A DNA stretch of 64,000 nt from Archivesica marissinica (GCA_014843695.1 CM026400.1:45881846-45945845); one strand, 5' to 3'; numbered from the stretch's first letter, positions 1 to 10,664 are shown. The notes: generated by a model not told the origin, from the sequence alone. A program made the numbers and translations.

Positions 1-240
1 CGACGCCTCCTAAAGAGATTAGTCGTTTTAGATTTTGGAGGATAGTGCATGATACAGAGAGAGACCCATTCCAGATTCTCCTCTGGTTCTTTTACTTGCA
101 CGGTGTAAGCACCGCACGAGACCTCGGTTTAACGTCCATTTGAAGACTGATCTTTTATTAGGGTCAGACGGGGGATCGACCTGCGATCCCTGGATTACAG
201 TCCAGCGTGTTACCACTGGACTACAGATCCGTCTGTATCT
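1..240 (-). mobile_element. SINE A, window-edge copy
   Basis: Minus-strand A-type tRNA-derived SINE, cut by the window start inside its 3' hairpin. The tRNA-like head (box B as ggatcgacc, with one base lost) reads toward position 231. It is the error-bearing duplicate of the copy at 3375-3686. Confidence 0.8.
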
Positions 241-500
241 AGAATATACAGTGAGTGATATGCCAATGCTAAATGCAAGCTGTTTATATAGCAGCAAGTC
301 ATGAAGTCTTGTAAGTAACAAAAAGATGTCTCCGCAGAGATGTGTGTCTAAATGCCCGAAAGATCTATCATGAATTTCATGACTATATGATGTGGTTTAG
401 CCACAATCAAAAACACAATTTTTTTAAAAACAATAAGTCCGCATCTGGATTGGACAACAATTTCAGCATGGCTGTGTACATTAACCCATAACCTGCCGAA
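1..500. repeat. Near-identical copy of 3424-3930 at gap edge (likely assembly redundancy)
   Basis: Positions 241-500 match 3671-3930 without a difference that I can see. Positions 1-240 match 3424-3670 with seven single-base deletions and two substitutions, all inside the A-type SINE part. The copy stops exactly at the N run, in the left terminal inverted repeat of MITE I. A false duplication of a contig end is more likely than a biological duplication, but a recent segmental copy is not excluded. Confidence 0.85.
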
Positions 501-1500
501 NNNNNNNNNNNNNNNNNNNNNNNNNNNNNNNNNNNNNNNNNNNNNNNNNNNNNNNNNNNNNNNNNNNNNNNNNNNNNNNNNNNNNNNNNNNNNNNNNNNN
601 NNNNNNNNNNNNNNNNNNNNNNNNNNNNNNNNNNNNNNNNNNNNNNNNNNNNNNNNNNNNNNNNNNNNNNNNNNNNNNNNNNNNNNNNNNNNNNNNNNNN
701 NNNNNNNNNNNNNNNNNNNNNNNNNNNNNNNNNNNNNNNNNNNNNNNNNNNNNNNNNNNNNNNNNNNNNNNNNNNNNNNNNNNNNNNNNNNNNNNNNNNN
801 NNNNNNNNNNNNNNNNNNNNNNNNNNNNNNNNNNNNNNNNNNNNNNNNNNNNNNNNNNNNNNNNNNNNNNNNNNNNNNNNNNNNNNNNNNNNNNNNNNNN
901 NNNNNNNNNNNNNNNNNNNNNNNNNNNNNNNNNNNNNNNNNNNNNNNNNNNNNNNNNNNNNNNNNNNNNNNNNNNNNNNNNNNNNNNNNNNNNNNNNNNN
1001 NNNNNNNNNNNNNNNNNNNNNNNNNNNNNNNNNNNNNNNNNNNNNNNNNNNNNNNNNNNNNNNNNNNNNNNNNNNNNNNNNNNNNNNNNNNNNNNNNNNN
1101 NNNNNNNNNNNNNNNNNNNNNNNNNNNNNNNNNNNNNNNNNNNNNNNNNNNNNNNNNNNNNNNNNNNNNNNNNNNNNNNNNNNNNNNNNNNNNNNNNNNN
1201 NNNNNNNNNNNNNNNNNNNNNNNNNNNNNNNNNNNNNNNNNNNNNNNNNNNNNNNNNNNNNNNNNNNNNNNNNNNNNNNNNNNNNNNNNNNNNNNNNNNN
1301 NNNNNNNNNNNNNNNNNNNNNNNNNNNNNNNNNNNNNNNNNNNNNNNNNNNNNNNNNNNNNNNNNNNNNNNNNNNNNNNNNNNNNNNNNNNNNNNNNNNN
1401 NNNNNNNNNNNNNNNNNNNNNNNNNNNNNNNNNNNNNNNNNNNNNNNNNNNNNNNNNNNNNNNNNNNNNNNNNNNNNNNNNNNNNNNNNNNNNNNNNNNN
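501..1500. other. Assembly gap, 1000 N
   Basis: A run of exactly 1000 N, a conventional scaffold gap size, so the true length is unknown. Its left flank duplicates downstream sequence and its right flank starts inside a tandem array. Confidence 1.
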
Positions 1501-1926
1501 GATATTAGAGGGATGCCTAGTGAAAGAGATGTGTTTCACTGGATGTACTGAGTATAAAATAATACAATTAGTAGATATTAGAGGGATGCCTAGTGAAAGA
1601 GATGTGTTTCACTGGATGTACTGAGTATAAAATAATACAATTAGTAGATATTAGAGGGATGCCTAGTGAAAGAGATGTGTTTCACTGGATGTACTGAGAA
1701 TAAAATAATACAATTAGTAGATATTAGAGGGATGCCTAGTGAAAGAGATGTGTTTCACTGGATGTACTGAGAATAAAATAATACAATTAGTAGATATTAG
1801 AGGGATGCCTAGTGAAAGAGATGTGTTTCACTGGATGTACTGAGTATAAAATAATACAATTAGTAGATATTAGAGGGATGCCTAGTGAAAGAGATGTGTT
1901 TCACTGGATGTACCGAGAATAAAATA
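1501..1926. repeat. Tandem array, 73-bp unit, about six copies
   Basis: Units begin gatattagagggatgcc at 1501, 1574, 1647, 1720, 1793 and 1866, a strict 73-bp period with only a few substitutions (agtata/agaata). Each unit carries the inverted pair GTGAAA...TTTCAC with an 8-base loop. The left edge is cut by the gap, so copy number is a minimum. Confidence 0.97.
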
Positions 1927-1971
1927 TGCTCAACCCTGAATAGAATTTACACGTGACGAAGTTGCTCTAAT

Positions 1972-3013
1972 TGGTATCCCAAATTGTTAACCCATGGTAT
2001 CCCAAATTGTTATCTATCTCATGGTATCCCAAATTGTTATCTATCTCATGGTATCCCAAATTGTTATCTATCTCATGGTATCCCAAATTGTTATCTATCT
2101 CATGGTATCCCAAATTGTTATCTATCTCATGGTATCCCAAATTGTTATCTATCTCATGGTATCCCAAATTGTTATCTATCTCATGGTATCCCAAATTGTT
2201 AACCCATGGTATCCCAAATTGTTATCTATCTCATGGTATCCCAAATTGTTAACCCATGGTATCCCAAATTGTTATCTATCTCATGGTATCCCAAATTGTT
2301 ATCTATCTCATGGTATCCCAAATTGTTATCTATCTCATGGTATCCCAAATTGTTATCTATCTCATGGTATCCCAAATTGTTATCTATCTCATGGTATCCC
2401 AAATTGTTATCTATCTCATGGTATCCCAAATTGTTATCTATCTCATGGTATCCCAAATTGTAACCCATGGTATCCCAAATTGTTATCTATCTCATGGTAT
2501 CCCAAATTGTTAACCCATGGTATCCCAAATTGTTATCTATCTCATGGTATCCCAAATTGTTAACCCATGGTATCCCAAATTGTTATCTATCTCATGGTAT
2601 CCCAAATTGTTATCTATCTCATGGTATCCCAAATTGTTATCTATCTCATAGTATCCCAAATTGTTAACCCATGGTATCCCAAATTGTTATCTATCTCATG
2701 GTATCCCAAATTGTTAACCCATGGTATCCCAAATTGTTATCTATCTCATGGTATCCCAAATTGTTAACCCATGGTATCCCAAATTGTTATCTATCTCATG
2801 GTATCCCAAATTGTTAACCCATGGTATCACAAATTGTTATATATCTCATGGTATCCCAAATTGTTAACCCATGGTATCCCAAATTGTTATCTATCTCATG
2901 GTATCCCAAATTGTTAACCCATGGTATCCCAAATTGTTATCTATCTCATGGTATCCCAAATTGTTAACCCATGGTATCCCAAATTGTTATCTATCTCATG
3001 GTATCCCAAATTG
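1972..3013. repeat. Minisatellite with 27-bp and 23-bp unit types
   Basis: Every unit starts ggtatcccaaattgtta. Type 1 ends tctatctcat (27 bp) and type 2 ends acccat (23 bp). The left half has runs of seven type-1 units; from about 2650 the two alternate strictly as a 50-bp dimer. The 27-bp unit has no stop in any frame, so open frames here are artefacts. Confidence 0.97.
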
Positions 3014-3061
3014 GTATCGTCAAAGTGATGCATAAAAGAAACACTAGTCATTATATAATTG

Positions 3062-3274
3062 CAGAAGGATCTGTAGTCCAGTGGTAAAACGCTGGACTGG
3101 TAATCCAGAGATCGTACGTTCGATCCCCCGTCTGACCCTAATAAAATTAATAGTCTTTCAGATGGGACGTTAAACCGAGGTCTCATGTCGGTGCTGTACA
3201 CCGTGCACTATTCTCCAAAAATCTAAAATGACGAGCGGGTCGCAGGTAGCGACGATAAATAAACGTAAAACACA
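3062..3274 (+). mobile_element. SINE A, internally deleted
   Basis: tRNA-like head at 3066-3136 with A box tagtccagtgg and B box gttcgatcc, then the A body and the tail hairpin region ending gataaataaacgtaaaac. Compared with the full copy at 18781-19086 it lacks the middle segment and part of the hairpin's left arm. Confidence 0.88.
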
Positions 3275-3374
3275 CATATAATTAGCCTGAATGTGCTTGC
3301 AAATATAATTCTGCATCGACGGGCATCTAAATATCCTCAAGTACCATGATGAACATCATGAAGATATGCCAATG

Positions 3375-3686
3375 TGTGTGTGTTTTACGTTTATTTATCG
3401 TCGCTACCGGTTGCCCATATGAGCGACGCCTCCTAAAGAGATTAGTCGTTTTAGATTTTGGAGGATAGTGCATGATACAGAGAGAGACCCATTCCAGAGT
3501 CTCCTCTGGTTCTTTTACGTGCACGGTGTAAAGCACCGACACGAGACCTCGGTTTAACGTCCCATTTGAAAGACTGATCATTTTATTAGGGTCAGACGGG
3601 GGATCGAACCTGCGATCCCTGGATTACCAGTCCAGCGTGTTACCACTGGACTACAGATCCGTCTGTATCTAGAATATACAGTGAGT
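3375..3686 (-). mobile_element. SINE A, full-length, with 12-bp TSD
   Basis: Flanked by GATATGCCAATG at 3363-3374 and 3687-3698, a perfect target-site duplication. In sense: tRNA-derived head (A box tagtccagtgg, B box ggttcgatcc, anticodon-loop position ggt), central body, hairpin GTCGCT...AGCGAC, then gataaataaacgtaaaa. Box A and B act as an internal RNA polymerase III promoter in this class; mobility depends on a partner LINE. Confidence 0.93.
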
Positions 3687-3910
3687 GATATGCCAATGCT
3701 AAATGCAAGCTGTTTATATAGCAGCAAGTCATGAAGTCTTGTAAGTAACAAAAAGATGTCTCCGCAGAGATGTGTGTCTAAATGCCCGAAAGATCTATCA
3801 TGAATTTCATGACTATATGATGTGGTTTAGCCACAATCAAAAACACAATTTTTTTAAAAACAATAAGTCCGCATCTGGATTGGACAACAATTTCAGCATG
3901 GCTGTGTACA

Positions 3911-4156
3911 TTAACCCATAACCTGCCGAATAAATTGGACGGAATGTGCAAACAATATAGATCCAGATCAGCCTCGGCATAGCTCCGTGTATTATTAGTA
4001 TCTATGTTATTTGCTCTTCAGACAAGTGTAGTAGCTTCACTATCCGAACAGCAATCATCATAGAGCCTGATCAGACTGTAAATTCTGTGCTGTTTGATCT
4101 GGCTCTATGCTGTTTGCAAAAGCGACTTTAGTCGTGATTGGCAGGTTACGGGTTAA
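3911..4156. mobile_element. MITE family I (TTAA-flanked, piggyBac-like ends)
   Basis: Begins TTAA-CCCATAACCTGCC and ends GGCAGGTTACGGG-TTAA, near-perfect terminal inverted repeats with TTAA target duplication. No coding sequence in 246 bp. TTAA plus CCC ends fits piggyBac-type transposition (family knowledge; assignment is inference). Confidence 0.85.
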
Positions 4157-4280
4157 TACCCTAAAATACCATGATTAACTTCATAAACCTACAATGTATT
4201 TGAAACGGCTTAGCCACATACGAAAATTAAATACAAGAAACTGAGACATCAAAGGAGTACGTACTATTGTGTAGTAACAA

Positions 4281-4610
4281 ACTTCCACCATTTTAGATAT
4301 AATCATTTTCCCCCAGCACCTCAATGTGTCAACAATACACGAACACTTCCATGATGATGAACTAAACACAAATCTATTTATATTAACAAGTCGGCCATCT
4401 TAGATATAATCATTTTCCTTCAATGAGTCAACAATACAGAATACTCCCAAAGATGAAATGCTAAACACAAATCTATTTATAGTAACAAGTCGGCCATCTT
4501 AGATATAATTATTTTCCCTCAATGAGTCAACAATACAGAATACTCCCAAAGATGAAATGCTAAACACAAATCTATTTATAGTAACAAGTCGGCCATCTTA
4601 GATCTGAAGA
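4281..4610. repeat. 99-bp tandem repeat, about three copies plus a degenerate one
   Basis: The marker tcggccatcttagat recurs at 4391, 4490 and 4589 (99-bp period). The copies at about 4391-4588 are nearly identical and a diverged copy precedes them. No coding function seen. Confidence 0.85.
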
Positions 4611-4980
4611 GAATTTCCCCCTGAGCATTGGATATCCACAAATGACCTTGATACTGGTACCCAGAAGCCACATGCTGAATTTCAAAAAGATAAACAAAGC
4701 AGTTAGGATTATAGAACTAAAGTCAACGTTGTATCTAGCCGAGGCCGGAGTTCCTAACATCTCCCGGGACATTTGTCACGACAAGTTAAAAATGGAGCTA
4801 CAATGATAGTAATTCTGTCCCTATGTATGCAGTATCAGACCTAGGTTTGCATTATTTGTACTATTTTTGCATTATGTCCTATTACGTATGCAGTATTTCT
4901 GTCTACGTATGCAGTAATTCTCATCTAAGTGCCATGGTGCCATCCTTCGCAACCAAGAGTTGTAATCCAGCAGCTGAAAC
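4611..4980. other. Unassigned AT-rich stretch
   Basis: Non-repetitive apart from short imperfect repeats around acgtatgcagta (about 4840-4915). No exon with family support was found, although the missing FAM102 C-terminus could have been expected near here. Confidence 0.5.
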
Positions 4981-5344
4981 AAATTAAATATATTTATATA
5001 AATTTATTTATTTATTTCACAACGATTGCAAAGCAAGTTTTAACAACTTATATTAATCACTCTCGCTGGCACGGATGCAAGCGTAAATGTGATCATTGGT
5101 GTGGGACGAAACCGGAGTACCCGGAGAAAAACCCACCTGTCCGATCTGGCGACCACCATACCATCTCACATACTTCCCTGTCCAAGGATCGAACCCGGGT
5201 TGCATTAGTGAGATGCAGGCACGCTAACCACTGCGCTAATCGGACAGCCAAATCTGGCGACCACCGTACCAACTCACATACTTCCCAGTCCAAGGATCGA
5301 ACCTGGGTTGCATTAGTGAGATGCGGGCACACTAACCACTGCAA
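4981..5344 (-). mobile_element. SINE C with two tandem tRNA heads
   Basis: In sense, two successive tRNA-like heads 108 bp apart. Each has the A box tagcgcagtgg or its relic, a stem tgcat/atgca around loop ctcacta (anticodon position CAC, Val-like) and B box ggttcgatcc. The C body follows, then the tail cgagagtgattaatataagt ... aaataaatttatataaa. The outer head is truncated at its 5' end. Confidence 0.88.
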
Positions 5345-5551
5345 TGGGCAAAAGTGCAGGGCAAAAAGGGCAGGGCAGGGCAGGGCGTCTGCTGTTTCTC
5401 TCTAGAAAAAACCCTACATTTGCAGAATTTCATAAAATTTGGCATGTACATGTACCCCAGACAAAAGTGGTGCATTTATAAAGTGGTTCCGTGTAGATAC
5501 ACATGTAGCTAAGTGTGGCCTATAGAATAAGTAGTTTTGGACAATAGGAAG
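5345..5551. other. Short G-rich simple repeat and unassigned sequence
   Basis: 5347-5392 has gcaggg-type simple repeats; the rest shows no feature. Confidence 0.5.
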
Positions 5552-5730
5552 CAGGGATCCTTTTAGAGGGTGATGTGGGCGATATAGTCGCCCTAGGGAC
5601 CTGACTTCGCCCTCTGTGGCCCCACTTCTCCCTAAAAAACATTTTTTTTTACAATTATCAAATTTTCATACAAATGTTGGCAAGTAAGATACACTGGCCC
5701 ATTTAAAGCACTCCTATTCAAATGTTGTAT

Positions 5731-5976
5731 TTAACCCTTTCAACCCCAAGAAACTGACATGGACTGGTGCATGATATTTTTAGACCAATAAATTAATAAG
5801 AAAATTACATTTGGACCAGTTCATTTATCAAAATGGGTAATTTTATCTAAAAATAGTAATAATTATTACTGGCAAAAAAGTGCAGATCCTGATGAGACGG
5901 CTCGTTACAAGCCGGCTCATCTGGATCTACACTTTTCATAAGCCTATTTAGAGGCCTGTGGTGTTGAAAGGGTTAA
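5731..5976 (+). mobile_element. MITE F copy 1, inserted in element E at TTAA
   Basis: TTAA-CCCTTTCAACCCC ... GTGTTGAAAGGG-TTAA. Inside, GATGAG-A-CGGCT and AGCCG-G-CTCATC form a hairpin. The uninterrupted E sequence (tgttgtatttaatggttg at about 26985) shows the empty site with a single TTAA. Confidence 0.92.
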
Positions 5977-6104
5977 TGGTCATATTGTGCATCATAACCA
6001 TATTTTATTGAACTTTATTAAATAGCACAATTTAAGGACACAATTGCTCACTTTCTCACTTCTCCCAAAAAGTCTGACCAAGAATGAACCCTGCTGCTCT
6101 TGCA

Positions 6105-6158
6105 CCTCGTGGCAATGGATTTCATCAGGAATGAGGTCTCCAGAGTGATTAATATAAC
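6105..6158 (+). mobile_element. SINE B fragment
   Basis: About 54 bases matching the B body/tail junction (atcaggaatgaggtctc, agagtgattaatataa) between two copies of the E right end. Confidence 0.75.
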
Positions 6159-6238
6159 ACCATTTAAGATCGCGCGCGTTCTCACTTCTCCCAAAAATTC
6201 TGACCTAGAATGAACCCTGGGAAGTACATCATACTTAC

Positions 6239-6356
6239 ACTCGTCGAGTTCTATAGGTTTGAGATCGGTTGATGCAAGCAGCTCCTCCACAAGGCCCTCT
6301 GCATCTACGCGCGTCTGGTCCACACGGCGCTCTTTAAATGAGGATTCTTCAAATTT
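6239..6356 (-). CDS. FAM102: FAM102 coding exon 7: conserved C-terminal RVDAxxLVEELL motif
   Basis: The acceptor catgtttag opens 118 bases reading KFEESSFKERRVDQTRVDAE, then GLVEELLASTDLKPIELDE. The TR-[IV]-DA-x-x-[IL]-VE-[KE]-[IL] block is the conserved motif ahead of the C-terminus in vertebrate FAM102A. Entry is phase 0 and exit phase 1 (GAG T before gtaagt). At least one further exon is needed for the family's C-terminal region; none was recognised between here and the gap. The end of a hAT-like element (family E) lies 13 bases beyond the donor hexamer. Confidence 0.88.
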
Positions 6357-6480
6357 CTAAACATGAAACAAATTGTTGATATTTACTGTTTATTAACCAG
6401 GTTATATATTTACTAGTTGTCTTTCTAGGATTTAGCATTGATACACAGTGTATAGACTATACAATTATACAAAATCAGAT

Positions 6481-7114
6481 TACCGTCCTTACTCGCATAT
6501 GAGGCGGTCTCACCTATAAGACGACCCGCTACTTTGGTCCTGAAATCTGCGAGTAGTTTTTTTTACGCTAAACTTTATTTAACGTCGCTATCGGTTGCCC
6601 ATATGAGCGACGCCTGCTGAAAAGATTAGTCATTTTAGATTTTGGAGGATAGTGCATGATACAGACAGAGACCAATTCCAGAGTCTCCTCTGGTTCTTTT
6701 ACGTGCACGGTGTAAAGCACTGACACGAGACCTCAGTTTAACGTCCCATCTGAAAGACTGTTAATTTTATTAGGGTAATTTTATTAGGGTCAGACGGGGG
6801 ATCGAACCTGCGTTCAGTGAGTTTGGCATGCACTCGCATATAAGACGGGCTGATAAAAATGGACACCAGACACAATTTATTATTGTAAATGCATGACTAG
6901 CAGGTGCAAATTGAAGAGACATTTTCAGTGTCAGGGAGGGTGCTTTTTTTCTAACATATAATTATGGACACCGTTTACAAGTAACACATTAAAAAAAAGT
7001 TGACGAAGTATTTTTAAAAGACGTTATTTACTTAGCACTCACTTTAAGACAGGAAGCAACTTTGAGGCAATAATCTGGTGGTAAAAATGTCGTGTTATAG
7101 GCGAATATGTACGG
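6481..7114. mobile_element. TIR DNA-transposon relic, split by SINE A
   Basis: Left end taccgtccttactcgcatat and right end (reverse complement) taccgtacatattcgcctat continue with similar ataa-acgac bases, giving imperfect inverted termini of about 27 bp. No transposase frame survives. Superfamily not determined. A SINE A copy sits inside. Confidence 0.6.
6560..6812 (-). mobile_element. SINE A, 5'-truncated in the tRNA head
   Basis: Tail, hairpin (cgtcgctatcgg ... gagcgacg) and body are present. The head stops after the B box (ggggatcgaacctgcg), so the A box is missing. A small internal duplication (aattttattagggt) is present. Confidence 0.88.
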
Positions 7115-7318
7115 TAAGCAGGTAAACTATAGGAGGACAATTAGCTTGACTGTACACATGCTACATGCTTAACCAACATCATATAAAATATTATTGACAC
7201 AATTTGTACAATTTTTAACAAAGATAAATAGAATGTACATGCAATGTATGAAATTGGCTACACAATATTACTCTGATAAGACTGCTAAAACTAATAGATA
7301 TGTAAGCAATTAGATTTA
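7115..7318. other. Unassigned intronic AT-rich sequence
   Basis: No repeat, exon or RNA gene recognised between the transposon relic and the 29-bp array. Confidence 0.5.
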
Positions 7319-9290
7319 TTGTACGGACGGACAGATGTACAATATGCTGTTACATACAGACAGATGGACAATATACTGTTACATACGGACAGATGGACAA
7401 TATACTGTTACATACAGACAGATGGACAATACACTGTTACATACGGACAGATGGACAATATACTGTTACATACAGACAGATGGACAATATACTGTTACAT
7501 ACGGACAGATGGACAATATACTGTTACATACGGACAGATGGACAATATACTGTTACATACAGACAGATGGACAATACACTGTTACATACGGACAGATGGA
7601 CAATATACTGTTACATACGGACAGATGGACAATATACTGTTACATACGGACAGATGGACAATATACTGTTACATACGGACAGATGGACAATATACTGTTA
7701 CATACGGACAGATGGACAATACACTGTTCCAGACAGACAGATGGACAATACACTGTTACATACAGACAGATGGACAATACACTGTTACATACGGACAGAT
7801 GGACAATACACTGTTACATACGGACAGATGGACAATATACTGTTCCAGACAGACAGATGGAAAAGACACTGTTACATATGGACAGATGGACAAGACACTG
7901 TTACATACAGACAGATGGACAAGACACTGTTACATACAGACAGATGGACAAGACACTGTTCCATACGGACAGATGGACAAGACACTGTTACATATGGACA
8001 GATGGACAAGACACTATTCCAGACGGACAGATGGACAATATGCTGTTACATACGGACAGATGGACAAGACACTGTTCCATACGGACAGATGGACAATATA
8101 CTGTTCCAGACGGACAGATGGACAATATACTGTTCCAGACGGACAATATACTGTTACATACGGACAGATGGACAATACACTGTTCCAGACGGACAGATGG
8201 ACAATACGGACAGATGGACAATACACTGTTCCAGACGGACAGATGGACAATACACTGTTCCAGACGGGCAGATGTACAATATACTGTTCCAGACGGACAA
8301 TACACTATTCCAGATGTACAATATACTGTTCCAGACGGACAATACACTGTTCCAGATGGACAATATACTATTCCAGATGGACAATATACTGTTCCAGACA
8401 GACAGATGGACAATACACTGTTCCAGACAGACAGATGGACAATACACTGTTCCAGACAGACAGATGGACAATACACTGTTCTAGACAGACAGATGGACAA
8501 TACACTGTTCCAGACGGACAGATGGACAATACACTGTTCCAGACGGGCAGATGTACAATATACTGTTCCAGACGGCCAATACACTATTCCAGATGTACAA
8601 TATACTGTTCCAGACGGACAATACACTGTTCCAGATGGACAATATACTATTCCAGATGGACAATATACTGTTCCAGACAGACAGATGGACAATACACTGT
8701 TCCAGACAGACAGATGGACAATACACTGTTCCAGACAGACAGATGGACAATACACTGTTCTAGACAGACAGATGGACAATACACTGTTCCAGACGGACAG
8801 ATGGACAATACACTGTTCCAGACGGGCAGATGTACAATATACTGTTCCAGACGGCCAATACACTATTCCAGATGTACAATATACTGTTCCAGACGGACAA
8901 TACACTGTTCCAGATGGACAATATACTATTCCAGATGGACAATATACTGTTCCAGACAGACAGATGGACAATACACTGTTCCAGACAGACAGATGGACAA
9001 TACACTGTTCCAGACAGACAGATGGACAATACACTGTTCCAGACAGACAGATGGACAATACACTGTTCCAGACGGACAGATGGACAATATACTGTTCCAG
9101 ACGGACAGATGGACAATACACTGTTCCAGACGGACAGATGGACAATACACTGTTCCAGATGGACAATACACTGTTCCAGACAGACAGATGGACAATACAC
9201 TGTTCCAGACGGACAGATGGACAATACACTGTTCCAGACGGACAGATGGACAATATACTGTTCCAGATGGACAGATGGATGGATAGAACA
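7319..9290. repeat. 29-bp minisatellite with 279-bp higher-order repeat
   Basis: Basic unit gatggacaatacactgttc plus a variable linker (acatacggaca or cagacggaca), 29 bp. The left part has the gttacata form, the right part gttccaga, with mixed and shortened units in between. A block marked by gacgggcagatgtac recurs at 8263, 8542 and 8821, exactly 279 bp apart. Since 29 is not a multiple of 3 and the unit lacks stops, frames stay open for hundreds of codons on both strands; none is a gene. It lies in FAM102 intron 6. Confidence 0.97.
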
Positions 9291-9305
9291 ACACGGACGG
9301 CCTAA

Positions 9306-9793
9306 CTGATGTGTACTCAAGTGGCTACCCAACTGTTGTCTACTTTGTTCTATTAGCCACACAAAAGAATGTATAGCAACATATCGGCTAACCCTAGACC
9401 ACTAGACAATATATCAATTGTTCTCTTAGCCACGTAAATACGCATTAGTGTGTGCAATCATTATTTCTGTACTAGTGTGTGGGATAATAACATAGACATT
9501 TGCACCTCAATAACCTCAATAACACCCCCCCCCCCCACGTCAAACCCTACTAGCTTCCGATTTAATACATTTGTTCTTGTATATTAATGTTACAACATGA
9601 TGTAAATATTGATAAAATAAAATATGTTTAAACTAAACTAAACCCTGACTACAGTGTGATGTGTGCTTTCCAAATGATACAAGGTGCATGTGCTATTTTA
9701 TTAATAGTGAAAATATTCAGTCCTAAGCAAGTCTTGACTACATATCAATGGTTACATTCTACAAAACCGATATTTTGTTAGCTTTCCAACACA
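9306..9793. other. Unassigned intronic sequence with poly-C tract
   Basis: A run of 13 C at about 9524-9536; otherwise AT-rich with no recognised element. Confidence 0.5.
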
Positions 9794-10000
9794 TTAACCC
9801 TTTCAACACTACAGACCTCTAAATAGGCTTACAAAAAGTGTAGATCCAGGATCTGCAATTTTTGCAAGTAATATTACTATTTTTAGACAAAATACTCAGA
9901 TTTGAACTTGTCCAAATGTAATTTTCTAATTAATTTATTGGTGTAAAAATATCATGCACCAGTCCATTCCATGTCAGTTACTTGGTGTTGAATGGGTTAC
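9794..10000 (-). mobile_element. MITE F copy 2
   Basis: TTAA-CCCTTTCAACACTAC at the left, GGTGTTGAATGGG-TTAC at the right (one TTAA mutated). Opposite orientation to copy 1, with most of the internal hairpin deleted. Confidence 0.88.
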
Positions 10001-10106
10001 GGGTGTAAACATATTTCTGCATATATAAATGCTCCGGCGATCGAGATGAAATAACGAGGTTAAATTTGCATAAACACTGAACACAACATTTATTCACAAG
10101 GTTATA

Positions 10107-10505
10107 TACCGTATACCCCCGTTTAACCGCCCCCGGGGGCGATGCAATTTGCAACAAATTATATGCAAAGTATGTCTGGGACTCCATTAAACACCCCCCT
10201 TTCGTCATACCTCTTGAAACAGCCCCTATTATCCACTGGTATAGCGTATCCAATAGCAACAAACACGGAGTACCTGGAGAGTATTTTAACCTTGCATCGA
10301 TTTCCATATAAGGACATGGGCTGACGCGGGAAAAAACTTCAAAGTCATTCACCGCCGGCCAATGTCATTTCAGCGAAAAATATCGGACATTAACACAAAC
10401 CATTTTGTTTCTAGCAGTACGACTATGATAGCAGCGGGCACTGAGGTGAGAATTATTTTGTTCTGCTTCAAAATGGGGGGGCGTTTAAATGGGTGTATAT
10501 GGTAT
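10107..10505. mobile_element. TIR DNA element, family not determined
   Basis: Left taccgtatacccccgtttaa and right (reverse complement) taccatatacacccatttaa give imperfect inverted ends of about 28 bp including a following cgccccc; possible TA at both sides. Includes the palindrome cgcccccgggggcg near the left end. No transposase seen. Confidence 0.65.
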
Positions 10506-10664
10506 TCATGAATAGACTCTACTACCATAGTTAACCCGAAGATATAAGCCAGAAAGAAAATGTCAAAATCTTGCAAGCTTTCCTTCAACCCACCCTATCT
10601 ACCGATATATGGTCCAATTGTTTACATTTTGATTTGTTCGTTTGTTTGTTGTGGTTTTAAGTTA

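Larger units (their letters stand above)
5552..6219. mobile_element. hAT-like element E, with nested MITE F and SINE B scrap
   Basis: Left end CAGGGATCCTTTTAG, right end CTAGAATGAACCCTG, inverted repeats of about 15 bp seen better in the other E copies. GGAAG stands directly outside both ends, a possible 5-bp TSD. MITE F interrupts it at 5731-5976, and a B-type SINE scrap separates a duplicated right end (6093 and 6219). The right end is 13 bases from the exon 7 donor hexamer. Confidence 0.8.

Noticed and set aside
3066..3136. Functional tRNA gene (also at 18790, 12740, 19540, 40770)
   Set aside because: Box A and B are present, but each is followed by a conserved SINE body and tail; the acceptor stems do not pair properly.
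1967..3201. Several open frames of 60-190 codons
   Set aside because: Products of the 27/23-bp minisatellite; no signal, no start context and no family.
4590..4670. Final FAM102 exon (after ttgaaattcag on the minus strand)
   Set aside because: The only protein-like frame there (HVASGYQYQGHLW...) is out of phase with exon 7 and does not resemble the family's C-terminus.
5347..5395. G-quadruplex regulatory site
   Set aside because: The GCAGGG-type runs are short and look like simple-sequence slippage next to a truncated SINE.
7319..9362. Very long open frames on both strands, up to about 650 codons
   Set aside because: All come from the 29-bp repeat without stop codons; three frames on each strand are open with the same peptide phrases.
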